Source: Myxocyprinus asiaticus (Eukaryota; Chordata; Actinopteri; Cypriniformes; Catostomidae). Taken from it: a DNA stretch of 64,000 nucleotides. The notes beneath the pieces are model-generated. The model did not search any database. It was not told the DNA's origin and saw only the letters and a program-made list of their open reading frames with translations. The stretch is taken from contig NC_059362.1 of the NCBI RefSeq assembly GCF_019703515.2, forward strand, positions 23,000,826 through 23,064,825, read 5' to 3'. Position numbers and translations under genes: made by a program. Positions 23,593 through 33,232 of the stretch are shown piece after piece. Numbering within the stretch: position 1 is the first letter of the stretch; every line of letters begins with the position of its first letter.

Positions 23593-24570
23593 TTATCCGC
23601 TTGTGTTGTGTGCCACTACCTGGGACGAAACCGGTTCCACCCGGAGGTTGTAGAACCTTGCAAATGTGTTGGGTGTTGCCCAGCCTGCTGCTCTGCAAAT
23701 GTCTGTTAGAGAGGCACCTCTGGCCAGGGCCCAAGAAGCCGCTATACCACGGGTAGAATGGGCTCGTGGCCCTACCGGGGGCGGCATGTTTTGGGCGAGA
23801 TATGCCATGGTTATGGCGTCAACGAGCCAGTGGGTGATCCTCTGCTTGGAGACAGCGCTTCCTTTCCGCTGTGCACCAAAGCAGACAAAGAGCTGCTCAG
23901 AGACTCTAAAGCTCTGCGTGCGATCCAAATAGATGCGTAAAGCATGCACCGGACACAGCAACGACAGGGCTGGGTCTGCCTCCTCCTGGGGCAGCGCTTG
24001 CAGGTTCACCACCTGGTCCCTAAAAGGAGTGGTGGGAACCTTGGGCACATAGCCCGGTCGGGGTCTCAGGATCATGTGAGAATAACCCGGACCGAATTCC
24101 AGGCACGTTTCGCTGACAGAGAACGCTTGCAGGTCACCTGCCCTCTTGATGGAAGTGAGCGCAGTCAGGAGGGCAGTCTTCAAGGAGAGTGTCTTATGCT
24201 CGGCTGACTGCAAAGGCTCAAATGGGGCTCTCTGTAGACCCTGAAGAACTACGGAGAGATCCCATGAGGGAACGAGGGGCGGTCTGGAGGGATTCAGCCT
24301 CCTGGCGCCTCTTAGGAACCTGATGATCAGGTCGTGCTTCCCTAAGGACTTACCATCAACTGCGTCGTGGTGTGCTGCTATGGCAGCAATGTACACCTTC
24401 AAGGTGGAAGGGGACAGCCTCCCTTCCAGCCTCTCCTGCAGGAAGGAAAGCACTGATCCAACTGCGCATCTCTGGGGGTCTTCGTGTCGAGAAGAACACC
24501 ACTTAGTGAATAGACACCACTTAAAAGCTTACAGGCGCCTAGTAGAGGGGGCCCTAGCCTGAGTGAACGT
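23593..24570 (-). pseudogene. DIRS tyrosine recombinase, copy B (one early stop)
   Basis: The reading starts near 24570 with VDTFTQARAPSTRRL, then meets a TAA where copies A and C have Tyr (RRLYAFKW or SLYALKW). From about 24453 the frame is open to TAA 23595-23593. It contains SVLSFLQERLEGRLSPSTLK (core-binding), LTSIKRAGDLQAFSVSE (first Arg), SAVSKQRITHWL, AHSTRGIAASWALARG (His-x-x-Arg) and FARFYNLRVEP (Tyr nucleophile). The catalytic domain is complete and without frameshift, the best preserved recombinase of the three. Apart from the early stop it could code. Confidence 0.88.
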
Positions 24571-24596
24571 GTCTACCACCGCAGGTGGTAGGCCAC

Positions 24597-25990
24597 TTAG
24601 GTCTTCCACATCCCGTCCAGGGACCAGACATGGAGATTCCAGAGGTCTGGGCGTGGGTGCCAGAGGGTGTCCCATCCCTGAGAAAGAAGGTCCTTCCTCA
24701 GGGGAATTTGCCAGGGGGGAGCTGTCGTGAGGAGCGTGAGGTCCGAGAACCACGTCTGGGTGGGCCAGTAGGGTGCTACCAGGACGACCTGCTCCTCGTC
24801 CTCCCTGACCTTGCACAGAGTCTGTGCAAGCAGGCTCACTGGGGGAAACGCATATTTGCGAATGCCAGGAGGCCAGCTGTGTGCCAGCGCATCTATGCCG
24901 AGGGGAGCCTCGGTGAGGGCGTACCAGAGTGGGCAGTGGGAGGATTCTTGGGAGGCGAACAGGTCCACCTGTGCCCGACCAAATCGACTCCAAATCAGCT
25001 GGACCACCTGAGGGTGGAGTCTCCACTCTCCCCTAAGGGAAACCTGCTGTGACAGCACATCCGCTGTAATGTTGAGGTTGCCCAGGATGTGAGTGGCTCG
25101 CAGCAACTTGAGGTGCTGCTGACTCCGGAGGAGGAGACGGCGGGCGAGTTGTGACATACAGCGAGAGCACAGACCGCCTTGGCGGTTGACATATGCTACC
25201 GCTGCCGTGCTGTCCGTCCGAACTAGCACGTGCTTGCCCTGGATCAACGGCCGGAACCTCCGCAGGGCAAGCAGAATTGCCAGTGACTTAAGGCAGTTGA
25301 TGTGCCAACGCAGTCGGGGACCCGTCCAGAGGCCGGCGGCTGCATGCCCATTGCAAACAGCACCCCAGCCCATTTTGGAGGCATCTGTCATGACCACGAC
25401 GCGCCTGGAGAATAGTTCTAGGGGAACACCTGCTCGTAGAAACAAGAGGTTGGTCCAAGGGCTGAAAAGGAAGGGAGGACTTTGTACTGATACACCTGAC
25501 CCTCGAACGCGAACCACAGGAAGGGTGTGTGTCGAGGAAGGATCGAGACGTGAAAGTACGCATCCTTCAGGTCTACCGCCGCGAACCAATCTTGATGCCG
25601 GATGCTCGCTAGAATGCGTCTTTGTGTCAGCATCTTGAACGGGAGTCTGTGTAAAGCCCGGTTCAGTACTCGCAGGTCCAAGATTGGCCACAACCCACCA
25701 CCTTTATTCGGTATGATGAAGTAGGGGCTGTAAAACCCTTTCTTCATCTCGGCTGGAGGGACAGGTTCTATCGCGCCCTTCCGTAGGAGGGTAGCGATCT
25801 CCGCGCGCAGGGTAACAGCGTTTTTGCCCTTGACCAAGGTGAAGTGATACTGCTGAACCTGGGCGGGCGCCTGGCGAACTGAATTGCGTAGCCGAGTCGG
25901 ACGGTCCGGACCAGCCACCGTGATGGATTGGGAAGCGCAAGCCATGCGTCCAAATTCCGCGCGAGAGGGACCAAGGGGATAATGTCGTCG
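24597..25990 (-). pseudogene. DIRS reverse transcriptase-RNase H, copy B (YLDD region deleted)
   Basis: RT motifs read VPPAEMKKGFYSPYFIIP, then GGGLWPILDLRVLNRALH and AVDLKDAYFHVSILP (motif A Asp), then FEGQVYQYKVLP. At that point (about 25470) the sequence jumps to the linker before RNase H. Copy C has about 500 bp more here, including the YLDD box. RNase H follows in another frame: VVVMTDASKMGWGAVCNG, RTDSTAAVAYVNRQGG, and further on RFGRAQVDLFASQESSHCPL and PYWPTQTWFSDL, ending near 24597. DIRS elements often have a methylase-like segment after RNase H; I cannot confirm one here. The polymerase is dead. Confidence 0.88.
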
Positions 25991-26473
25991 GACGTACCGG
26001 CAGGTGGGGCCTCATGGTGGGGTGGAGCGCGCGGTGCCACAGCATGTCGTGGCCGTGCTGAGTCTAGGGACATTAAAGCACTTACCTGGCTCCTTGTGAC
26101 CACCCCCGGAACAGCCTGAGACGAGGGAGGAAGAGGCCTGTCCTCGTAACCCGTGGAGGCTGCCACATCGGGGGCAGCTGTGTGCCACAGCTGGGCGCTC
26201 AGGGGCGGAAAGGGCACTGCTGGAGCGCCAATCCTGCAAGAAAAAGCCCGTGGACGGTAGTCGTGGTGACGACCGTACACACTGGGTATGTGACCCAGGG
26301 AGGAAGGAAGCCGCTCTTTTGCTGAACTGTTGGGTACCGCAGCCACTTGGGCATGCAGCGAAATCAAACAAAAAGGCAACAAAAGATTTTCCACCCGGCC
26401 CTCCACCGGGGGATGGAGTGGTCTTTCTACCAGCTCCACGTGAGTGGGTTCCCTCGTCCCTGGGTTGCCCGTC

Positions 26474-27923
26474 TCAGGGGCGCTTCGAGGACCTCCGTGG
26501 GTTCTTCGGCACCGGCTGTGAGACGGGTGGCATCGGCTTCCTGCGGTGGGCTCCACGCCGGGGCCGGGCCGGAGGGGCGGGCTGCGGCGGAGCCGGTGTA
26601 GTCACCGCAGGGGGACACCCTTGGAGATGAGCAGACGGGGTGCGGGATCTTGAGCTGCGCCGGGGCAGGATGTGCCGGATTGCTTCCGTCTGCTGCTTTA
26701 CCGTCGAGAACTGCTGGGCAAAGTCCTCAACGGTGTCACCGAATAGGCCCGCCTGGGAAATGGGGGCAGCAAGGAACCGTGTCTTGTCGGCCTCGCCCAT
26801 CTCGACCAGGTTGAGCCACAGGTGGCGCTCCTGGACTACTAGTGTGGCCATCGTCCGCCCGAGAGACCGCGCCATGACCTTTGTCGCCCGGAGGGCGAGG
26901 TCGGTCACCGAGTACAGTTCCTGCATCAAATCTGGGGCAGAACTACCCTCGTGCAGTCCTTTCAGCGTCTTGGCTTGGTGGACCTGCAGGAGAGCCATGG
27001 CGTGCAGGGCAGAGTCAGCTTGTCCAGCAGCGCTGTATGCCTTTGCCGTCAGGGACGACGTGAGCCTACAGGGCTTGGACGGGAGCTTAGGGCGTCCACA
27101 CCAGGTGGCGGCGCTCTGCGGGCATAAGTGCACCGCGAGGGCCTTATCTACCGGGGAATCGCCGTATAGCCCCTGGCCGCCTCGCCATCGAGGGTAGTGA
27201 GAGCGGGGGAACTGCAGAGTCAGGGTCGGGCAGTAAAAGGTGCCTCCCACGACTTCGTCAGCTCCTCATGCACCTCCAGGAAGAATGGCACTGGAGCGGG
27301 GCGCGGCTGTTTTGAGCGGCGCCGCGAGCCCAGAAACCAATCATCGAGCCTCGAGGGTTCAGGGCAGAGTGGAGGGTTCCACACTAGCCCGACGCTCGTG
27401 GCCGCCTGGGAAAGCATGTCTGTCATTTCGGCATCGGCCTGTAACTGGGCGACTGTCCCCGAAGGCGGAAGCCCAGCTGAGGCTTCTGCGTCCGACTGGA
27501 CAAGCCTGCTCTCCGATGCTGCGCTCGAGAGCTCATCATCTTCGCGGGCCCCGAACAAGATGCTAGACTCACCGTGCGATGAGCCGGCGAACTCATCCGG
27601 AAGCTCGATTGGGGCAGACAAGCGTGCTAGGGAATGGGAGGTCCGCGGGGGGATACCCGGCGAAGGCAATCCCATTGAGGTCTCCAAATCGCCCCCAGTG
27701 CTAGCCGCACTGACCTCATACCCGTAGGTAGGAGGACCGAGGCGGGGAGCTGCTGGGGCGACCGCAACGTTGCCATGGTCATGTTCTCGCAGTGAGAACA
27801 TGAACCATTCATAAACGCTGCCTCCATGTGGGTCGAGCCCAGACACGAAAGACAGCGATCATGACCATCCGAAGTTGAGAGAAAACGACCGCAACCAGGA
27901 ATAACACACGATCGGAAAGGCAT
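26474..27923 (-). pseudogene. DIRS gag-like gene, copy B
   Basis: The first frame starts near 27923 with MPFRSCVIPGCGRFLSTSDG then HDRCLSCLG, followed by CSHC. This is a Cys/His cluster typical of the N-terminus of fish DIRS gag-like proteins. A frameshift near 27780 moves into the 27846-27220 frame (SRLDDWFLGSRRRSKQPRPA, FFLEVHEELTKSWEAPF). A further shift near 27240 enters the 27250-26474 frame (ALAVHLCPQSAATW, SALHAMALLQVHQAKTLKG, LVVQERHLWLNLVEMGEAD, GLFGDTVEDFAQQFS), ending in a basic Pro-rich tail (PAPPARPRRGAHRRK). It presumably packages element RNA. Confidence 0.85.
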
Positions 27924-28180
27924 CTTTAGAAAGACGCGTCTTTAAAAAGACATTCCGTGTGTGCGCTCTTTTAGAGAAATATACTCTTTTAGAGGGGAAA
28001 AATGCTCTTTCAGAAGATATACTCTCTAGTTTTTCTGCCGAAGCGCCCAGGGGCGTTCTCTGCAGTGAACCAGTGCAGAGGAGGGAGAAGCCGCTGAAAT
28101 GTGCCATCAGATCCAGCAGAGGTGAATGAACAGTGCTATTCAGCTCAATGAGCATGACCGTTCGGCTCCGAAGAGAAAAT

Positions 28181-28214
28181 CTGAATGAGTGGTTGCATAC
28201 CAGCTCCTTTTATA
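28181..28214 (-). promoter_or_regulatory. DIRS core promoter (TATA box and initiator)
   Basis: On the coding strand the terminal repeat contains GGGTATAAAAGGAGC (TATAAAA at 28214-28208) and, about 27 bases on, CTCATTCAG (28189-28181). The spacing fits a TATA box and initiator driving the gag-like gene. The same motif in the other repeat faces inward from the opposite side. Confidence 0.6.
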
Positions 28215-28361
28215 CCCGTATGTCCGGGGGAGTGGCATGCAAATACCACTCACCAATTTTCATTGGCCTTTTATCAAAGACCAGAGGTGTCTTGGGCTCC
28301 CAAGAGTGACCCCTAGTGTCACTACATCGACACCAACGTCGAGTGAGTGACAGATAGGGAA
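28181..28361. repeat. DIRS copy B terminal repeat (promoter end)
   Basis: The 157-bp core (28181-28337) is the inverted partner of 22525-22681. The last 24 bases (28338-28361, ending CAGATAGGGAA) are specific to this end and are complemented inside the element at 22806-22829. Confidence 0.9.
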
Positions 28362-28939
28362 ATATATCTTCTGAAGTGATATGATAGGTGTGGGTGAGAA
28401 ACAGATCAATATTTATGTACTTTTTTAATTAGAAATCTCCACTTTCTCTTTCAAAATATGAATGTGGAAGTGAAAGTGGAGGTTTATAGTAAAAATATTA
28501 GCTTAAATATTGATCTGTTCTCACTCACACTTATCATATCACTTCAGAAGACATGGATTTAATCGCTAGAGTTGTATCAATTACTTTTATGCTGCCTTTA
28601 TGTGATTTTTGGAGCTTCAAAGGTTGGTCACCATTCACTTGCATTGTAAGGACCAAGAGAGCTGAAATATTTTTCTAAAAATCTTTGTTTGTGTTCTGCA
28701 GAAGAAAGAAAGTCATACATATCTGTAGGGCTCCACAATTAATCGTATTTTAATTGTGATCACGATTTCTTTCTCTCACAGTTAATTAGGCATAATCGTC
28801 TGAGATATTAGTGAGCTAGCAAACAGAAAATATCTGCCAGGTGTTGAAAATTGTTGCTCATTTTAATTATAGGCTGTGTCTACAGATGATAGACCAAATT
28901 ACAAGCTCTTTTTAAGTCTATTTATTTATTTATTTATTT

Positions 28940-29310
28940 TTCTCCCCTTTTCTCCCCAATTTGGAATGCCCAATTCCCAATGCGCACTAAGTCCTCGTGG
29001 TGGCGTAGTGACTCGCCTCAATCCGGGTGGCGGAGGACGAATCTCAGTTGCCTCCGCATAATCTCAGAGACCAATCAATCTGCGTATTTTATCACGTGGC
29101 TTATTGAGCAAGTTACCGCAGAGAGTGCATGTGGAGGCTTCACGTTATTCTCCGCAGCATCCACGCAGAACTCACCACGTGCCCCACCAAGAGCGAGAAC
29201 CACATTATAGCGACCACAAGGAGGTTAACCCAACATGACTCTACCCACCCTAGCAACCGGGCCAATTGGTTGCTTAGGAAGCCTGACTGGAGTCACTCAG
29301 CACATCTTAC
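28940..29310 (+). repeat. tRNA-like SINE-type dispersed repeat
   Basis: The segment TGGTGGCGTAGTGACTCGCC resembles an A-box and GGAGGACGAATCTC a weak B-box of RNA polymerase III promoters. A conserved body follows (GAGAACCACATTATAGCGAC, AGCAACCGGGCCAATTGGTT). I recognise it as a common cypriniform repeat that often carries the leader CTCCCCAATTTGGAATGCCC. The tRNA origin is inference. Confidence 0.5.
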
Positions 29311-29529
29311 ATCTATTTTTAACGCAACTGACCCTTCACGCACTCTTCAGAAGTTCGCCACTGACCAATCACTGTTTCGCTTTCGAGCATGCGCTGAAAT
29401 ACCCGCAGATGTTAACGATGTCTCGTATGTGCAGGGCTTTGATTGATTACACTAGACCAGCGCTGTTGAAAAAGAGAGTTGGGACACTATTTGAACTCGC
29501 CGCCACGCGGTCATGTGGTTCTTGTAGCT

Positions 29530-31830
29530 CTCAATAGTTCCTAACAAATCTGTGCTGTCAACATGTTTGAATGGGTTTAAGTGGGACAGACAGCATCAGC
29601 GACTATATTTGCAGCAATTATCGATAAATATTACCACTTAATGTGCATTGATTACTACGTTGACTACATTTATAGTAGCATATTACTCTGGGGAGTGATG
29701 GAGAGACAGCATTAATCAGTTTTTCTGCATTTAATTTTGGAGGGAGGGGGGAATGCTCCCATAACGTAGAATATATTTACAGTATGTATGTATTAATATT
29801 TTTCTTGTGCTTCTATGGTCATAATTACTCACATCCTAATGTTATCTTATGTTAAGACATTCGCGTCAGCATGCACAACAAGTGAAGATCAATAAATGCA
29901 AACAACTGCTCAATTTAACCCAAGAAAGAAGTTTGGTCAATAGTGCAAAATAAACAAGGCAACCAACTGCATTCAACAAAACATTTTATTATATAATATA
30001 TCCAGGGAGAGGGTAGATAAGTTTTTCCTTGAATGGGCAGTCTTCATAGAAACTCATTCAATTTCCTACAGGGAGAGAATGATGGCAGAAGCAGGCCAGG
30101 AGAGGCATACAAGTGTTCAAAATAGCCATTGCATTCTTTCTTTCACCGCAACAGTAGGAAGAAAAGGAGATCTGGACACCTGGACATAAGCGCTCAGTAA
30201 ACTTCACTGGATGATGACTTTTATGGAAATAAAATGACAGCGCCTCTTACTATTATATATTATTATTATAATTGTATTTATTTATTATTTTTTTCCCCTG
30301 AATGTTCAATGTTGAGGGTGGGGTGGGGAAGGGGAGTGTTTATAAATGTTATTGTATGTATGACTATGTTCTTTTTTGCACTCCACTACTCTTACAATAT
30401 ACAGTTTTGGTATTTCTATGAAGCCTAAGCATATATACAGTTGCCAGTTTATTAGGTACACTGAGCTAAAATTAATACAGTCTATCAGTCCTGCAATATA
30501 TCCTACCTTCATGAAGGTTATAATGTTCCGTTTTGTTGTTTAGAGGCGTTGATTCAACTCTATGATTATTTTGGAGGACACAGAGAGCTGTTTCTGACAA
30601 TTACAAACCTTATTGCTTTTTGGATCATTTGTAGATAACTGGCTTGCTAGGTCATCAAAGTCAATCTCCCATGGTTTCACATGTCAGCTCTTCAACAGAA
30701 AAATATGTAAAGTAATTAGCTATCTGCAGTTATACTTTCTTTTTACTATGATCATCCACATTTATGCTGCTGATCTTATCACCCATCACTGATGAACTGT
30801 CAAACAAACGATGTGTGTAATGACTGAATTAACCAAGTAACAACCTTGCTAGATACAAGCTAGCCATGTTATCTAGTTGAGCTAGCTACCATTCATTGAA
30901 ATTAGGTGTACTAATATGGTACGGTCTTGTACTGTGTTGCTAACTTTAACAACAAATATAATCACTAATGTTGGGAACCGAGAACGTGTACAGAACCAGT
31001 TCCATTCTTTAAAAAATACCGGAATCGTATGATCTCCAGCGTGCCATTTTACGGCGCTGCACTAGACTTGCATCAGCTGATACAGCTGATAGAGCTGGTA
31101 CAGTCTTGAGGTGAAGCATCCCAGAAGCGTCCCAGACGCGGCAGTGTGCGGATAGTTTCGGTACCGAGTCTATTTTTGTCGCGTGGCTCACGCTGAACTC
31201 AGCGGCTCAGGTGCAATAGAAAACTAAAATAATCAGAAGATTTGCAAACAAATGAACAATGAACAATATTTAAACTGAACCAACTGTACACTACAATTAA
31301 TAGGTCTGCATCTTGACCAATCTTTTTGGAAATTTCAGTCTTTCCCCATTCAAGCAGATAGGAGCTGTACATTTATGTCACTTGTTTACAAAGAAAACAG
31401 CTGCCCAGCCTGCCTGAGAGCGTTCCAAATATGACCACCGAGTGGACTGACTTGCCTTGAAATGGACTTTGGTATATTAACCAATCACGACCAAACGCTG
31501 ATAAACAAGTGCATGTGACTGCCCGGTGTTGCCTTAGGAACCTAGAAAAGAGACGCTGCCAATGTGAAAGCCCAAACGCAAAGCATTGCTCACGCCCGCT
31601 CACAGAGTATGTGTGTATCCGGCATTACGAGTGGTTCTGTGCTCGATAGACATGAATTATATCTCGTACTCTCATTATAACAAGAACAGCGCTGTGCTCT
31701 TGAGTTCGGTTTGTGTGCATCGCTAACCTGTGCTGACCGCATTAAAAAGCGCTCAAGAATCACTTTAATTGCACGTTTGCGTAATTTCAAGTATGTCTGG
31801 CCATTAGAAGTGTCTAAAAAATCTAAAGTA
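29530..31830. other. Unassigned interior of the hAT composite
   Basis: No convincing gene or delimited element. A fragment with GAACCGAGAACGTGTACAGA near 30975-31000 recalls the end of another dispersed repeat. The other open frames are short and motif-free. Confidence 0.4.
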
Positions 31831-31844
31831 ACCCTATGGCACCA

Positions 31845-32570
31845 GGGTTTTGTGGGGATGTTTGGAAGGAGCAACAGAGCCTGTCAAAGCTGTCAACTGA
31901 CTACTTGAATGTACTGAATGACCAGGTGTAACAGGGTTTTATGAGGCTTCAACTCAAATGGTAATTTTTATTTTTACACTCAAACGATAAATAGCTTTTC
32001 AGCTTAACAATTACACAGGCTCAGCGGGTGGGTGGGTGGGTGGGTGGGTGAGTGGGTGTGTGTGTGTGTGTGTGTGTGTGTAAGGCTCTCTCTCTCACCT
32101 CTACTGCCGTCTGGCTCGCTTTTAACTCCGTCTCCACTCTCACTGCAATGACAAACAGCTGTTAGAGACAATCATTGACAGGTGATGATCCTTTCCGTTC
32201 TCATCTCCCGATCTGGCTCTCCATTCACAAGCCGGCGCTAGACCATGTCCCCACTACCACACCAGGTAATACCATCAATGGATTATTTCATTCCTGATGG
32301 CACAAGCATATTCCAAGATGACTATGCCAAGATTCATCAGGCTCAAATTGTGAAAGAGTGGTTCAGGGAGCATGAGGAATCATTTTCACACATGAATTGG
32401 CCACCACAGAGTCCTGACCTTAACCCCATTGAAAGTCTTTGGGATGTGCTGGAGAAGACATTACGGAGAGGTTTGACTCTCCCATCATCAATACAAGAAC
32501 TCGGCCAAAAATTTATGCAACTCTGGACATTGCATAAGGTTGTTGAAACAATGCCATGATGGCATTTTTT
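31845..32570 (+). pseudogene. Tc1/mariner-type transposase fragment, interrupted by a solo LTR
   Basis: Left of the LTR a frame ends TDYLNVLNDQ (about 31896-31925). After the LTR and one duplicated TSD the same frame resumes as [19 protein letters not shown], then [19 protein letters not shown], then [17 protein letters not shown] and LHKVVETMP, and stops at 32557-32559. Second Asp (FQDD, first D) and Glu (NPIE) are present with 37 residues between them. The first Asp region and everything upstream are lost or unrecognisable. Removing the LTR plus one TSD copy restores an open frame, so the LTR entered an already partial gene. Confidence 0.85.
31927..32261 (-). mobile_element. Solo Ty3/gypsy LTR with 5-bp TSD CCAGG
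   Basis: Read on the - strand it begins TGTGGTAGTGGGGACATGG and ends AACCCTGTTACA, matching the 3' LTR at 15703-15998. A perfect direct repeat CCAGG lies at 31922-31926 and 32262-32266. No internal sequence remains, so this is a solo LTR left by LTR-LTR recombination. A GGGT/GT microsatellite (about 32021-32078) has expanded inside it where the other LTR has only a short CA tract; this explains the length of 335 against 296 bp. Confidence 0.93.
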
Positions 32571-33086
32571 TTTTTTTTTCTTTTTTTTGGCCAGGCATTA
32601 TTGTTTATTCCAAAAATAATAATACATGATTTTTTAAAGATAACTTAAAGTGTTAAAACTTTTATATTGGAAGTAAAGCATGGCCAAAACATAACTTCAT
32701 TTTGGTCAAAAGGAATCGTTTAATAGTTTGTAGTTTTAACACTTTGTTCAACATGAGAGCAACATGTTTAATTTAAAAAAGTTTTTTTACATTGATATAT
32801 AAGCAGTGGAAACAGACTTTTTTGTCCAAATTGTGCAACACTTTCATTAAATAATAATAATAATACATTCTCAAAGGGCAGAATAATCGTGATTAATAAT
32901 CGTGATTAAAATTTCAGGCAAAATAATCTTGATTATCATTTTAACCATTAGCATGCATCCCTACACATCTGGCTTGTTATGAGGGTTAATAAATGTTGAG
33001 AGAATTCAAATTTTTGGGTGAACTATCCCTTTAATATTACTGTCGTGTGCAGAAACTAACTCTCTCCTCTATATCTGTGTGTGTAG

Positions 33087-33232
33087 GAGTCTCCAGTCTT
33101 GAGAAACTGACAATGGAACGAGCTCACTCTGCTCTGGAGAGCGTGTTTGAGACACTGAGGGGAATCAGTCATGCCCGAGACCACCTGAAGCAGTTCAGCT
33201 CTGTGTACACTCCCAGTGATGGAGTATAGCAG
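33087..33232 (+). CDS. scfd2: scfd2 exon (HLKQF exon), contains in-frame TAG
   Basis: A pyrimidine/GT-rich tract ends in TAG at 33084-33086, followed by an open reading frame that starts in mid-codon (two bases, then GTC) and a strong donor CAG|GTCAGT at 33230-33238. The translation runs VSSLEKLTMERAHSALES, then VFETLRGISHARDHLKQF, then SSVYTPSDGV, then a TAG at 33227-33229 and a final CAG. The reading frame is phase 0 at the 3' end and agrees with the next exon, which starts ATYSPFLKQ. In vertebrate SCFD2 the segment before ATY has no stop. A weaker in-frame donor, GGA|GTATAG at 33224, would skip the stop and remove three codons. Identity is fairly sure; functionality is doubtful. Confidence 0.8.

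Larger units (their letters stand above)
22476..28361 (-). mobile_element. DIRS-type retrotransposon, copy B (both ends present)
   Basis: This is the most complete DIRS element of the window: 5,886 bp, coding on -. In coding order it has a terminal repeat with TATA box, a gag-like gene, reverse transcriptase-RNase H, tyrosine recombinase, the internal complementary region and the second terminal repeat. The two outer ends differ from each other, and each is complemented by one half of the internal region, as known for DIRS1. There is no target duplication, as expected for recombinase-mediated insertion. It lies in the MITE at 22251-33034. A deletion in the RT, a stop in the recombinase and a gag frameshift make it inactive. 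Confidence 0.93.
28726..32963. mobile_element. hAT-type element (TAGGGCTCCAC... ends), 4.2 kb composite
   Basis: The ends are TAGGGCTCCACAATTAATCG and GCATGCATCCCTA. Flanks CATATCTG (28718-28725) and CACATCTG (32964-32971) are an 8-bp target duplication with one change. Both ends carry ATTAATCG/CGATTATT words (28738-28795 and 32885-32935). The intact MITE at 52133-52693 has ACACATCTGG at the corresponding place without this insert. The interior holds a SINE-like repeat and a Tc1 relative with a solo LTR. Much of 29530-31830 is unassigned, with hAT-like AT-rich text and no transposase frame. Confidence 0.75.
22251..33034. mobile_element. Foldback MITE (TTAAAGGGATAGTTCA family), split to 10.8 kb
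   Basis: The left end TTAAAGGGATAGTTCATCC (22251) and right end GGGTGAACTATCCCTTTAA (ending 33034) are inverted repeats bounded by TTAA. The intact relative at 52133-52693 is 561 bp and is an almost continuous hairpin. Here the left arm runs to 22475, the middle part lies at 28362-28725 and the right end at 32972-33034. DIRS copy B sits between the first two pieces and a 4.2-kb hAT-type element between the last two. The pieces align in order with the intact copy, so the reading is secure. Confidence 0.85.

Noticed and set aside
29235..29537. 100-codon + strand frame as a small gene
   Set aside because: It starts in the body of a SINE-type repeat and shows no conserved motif.
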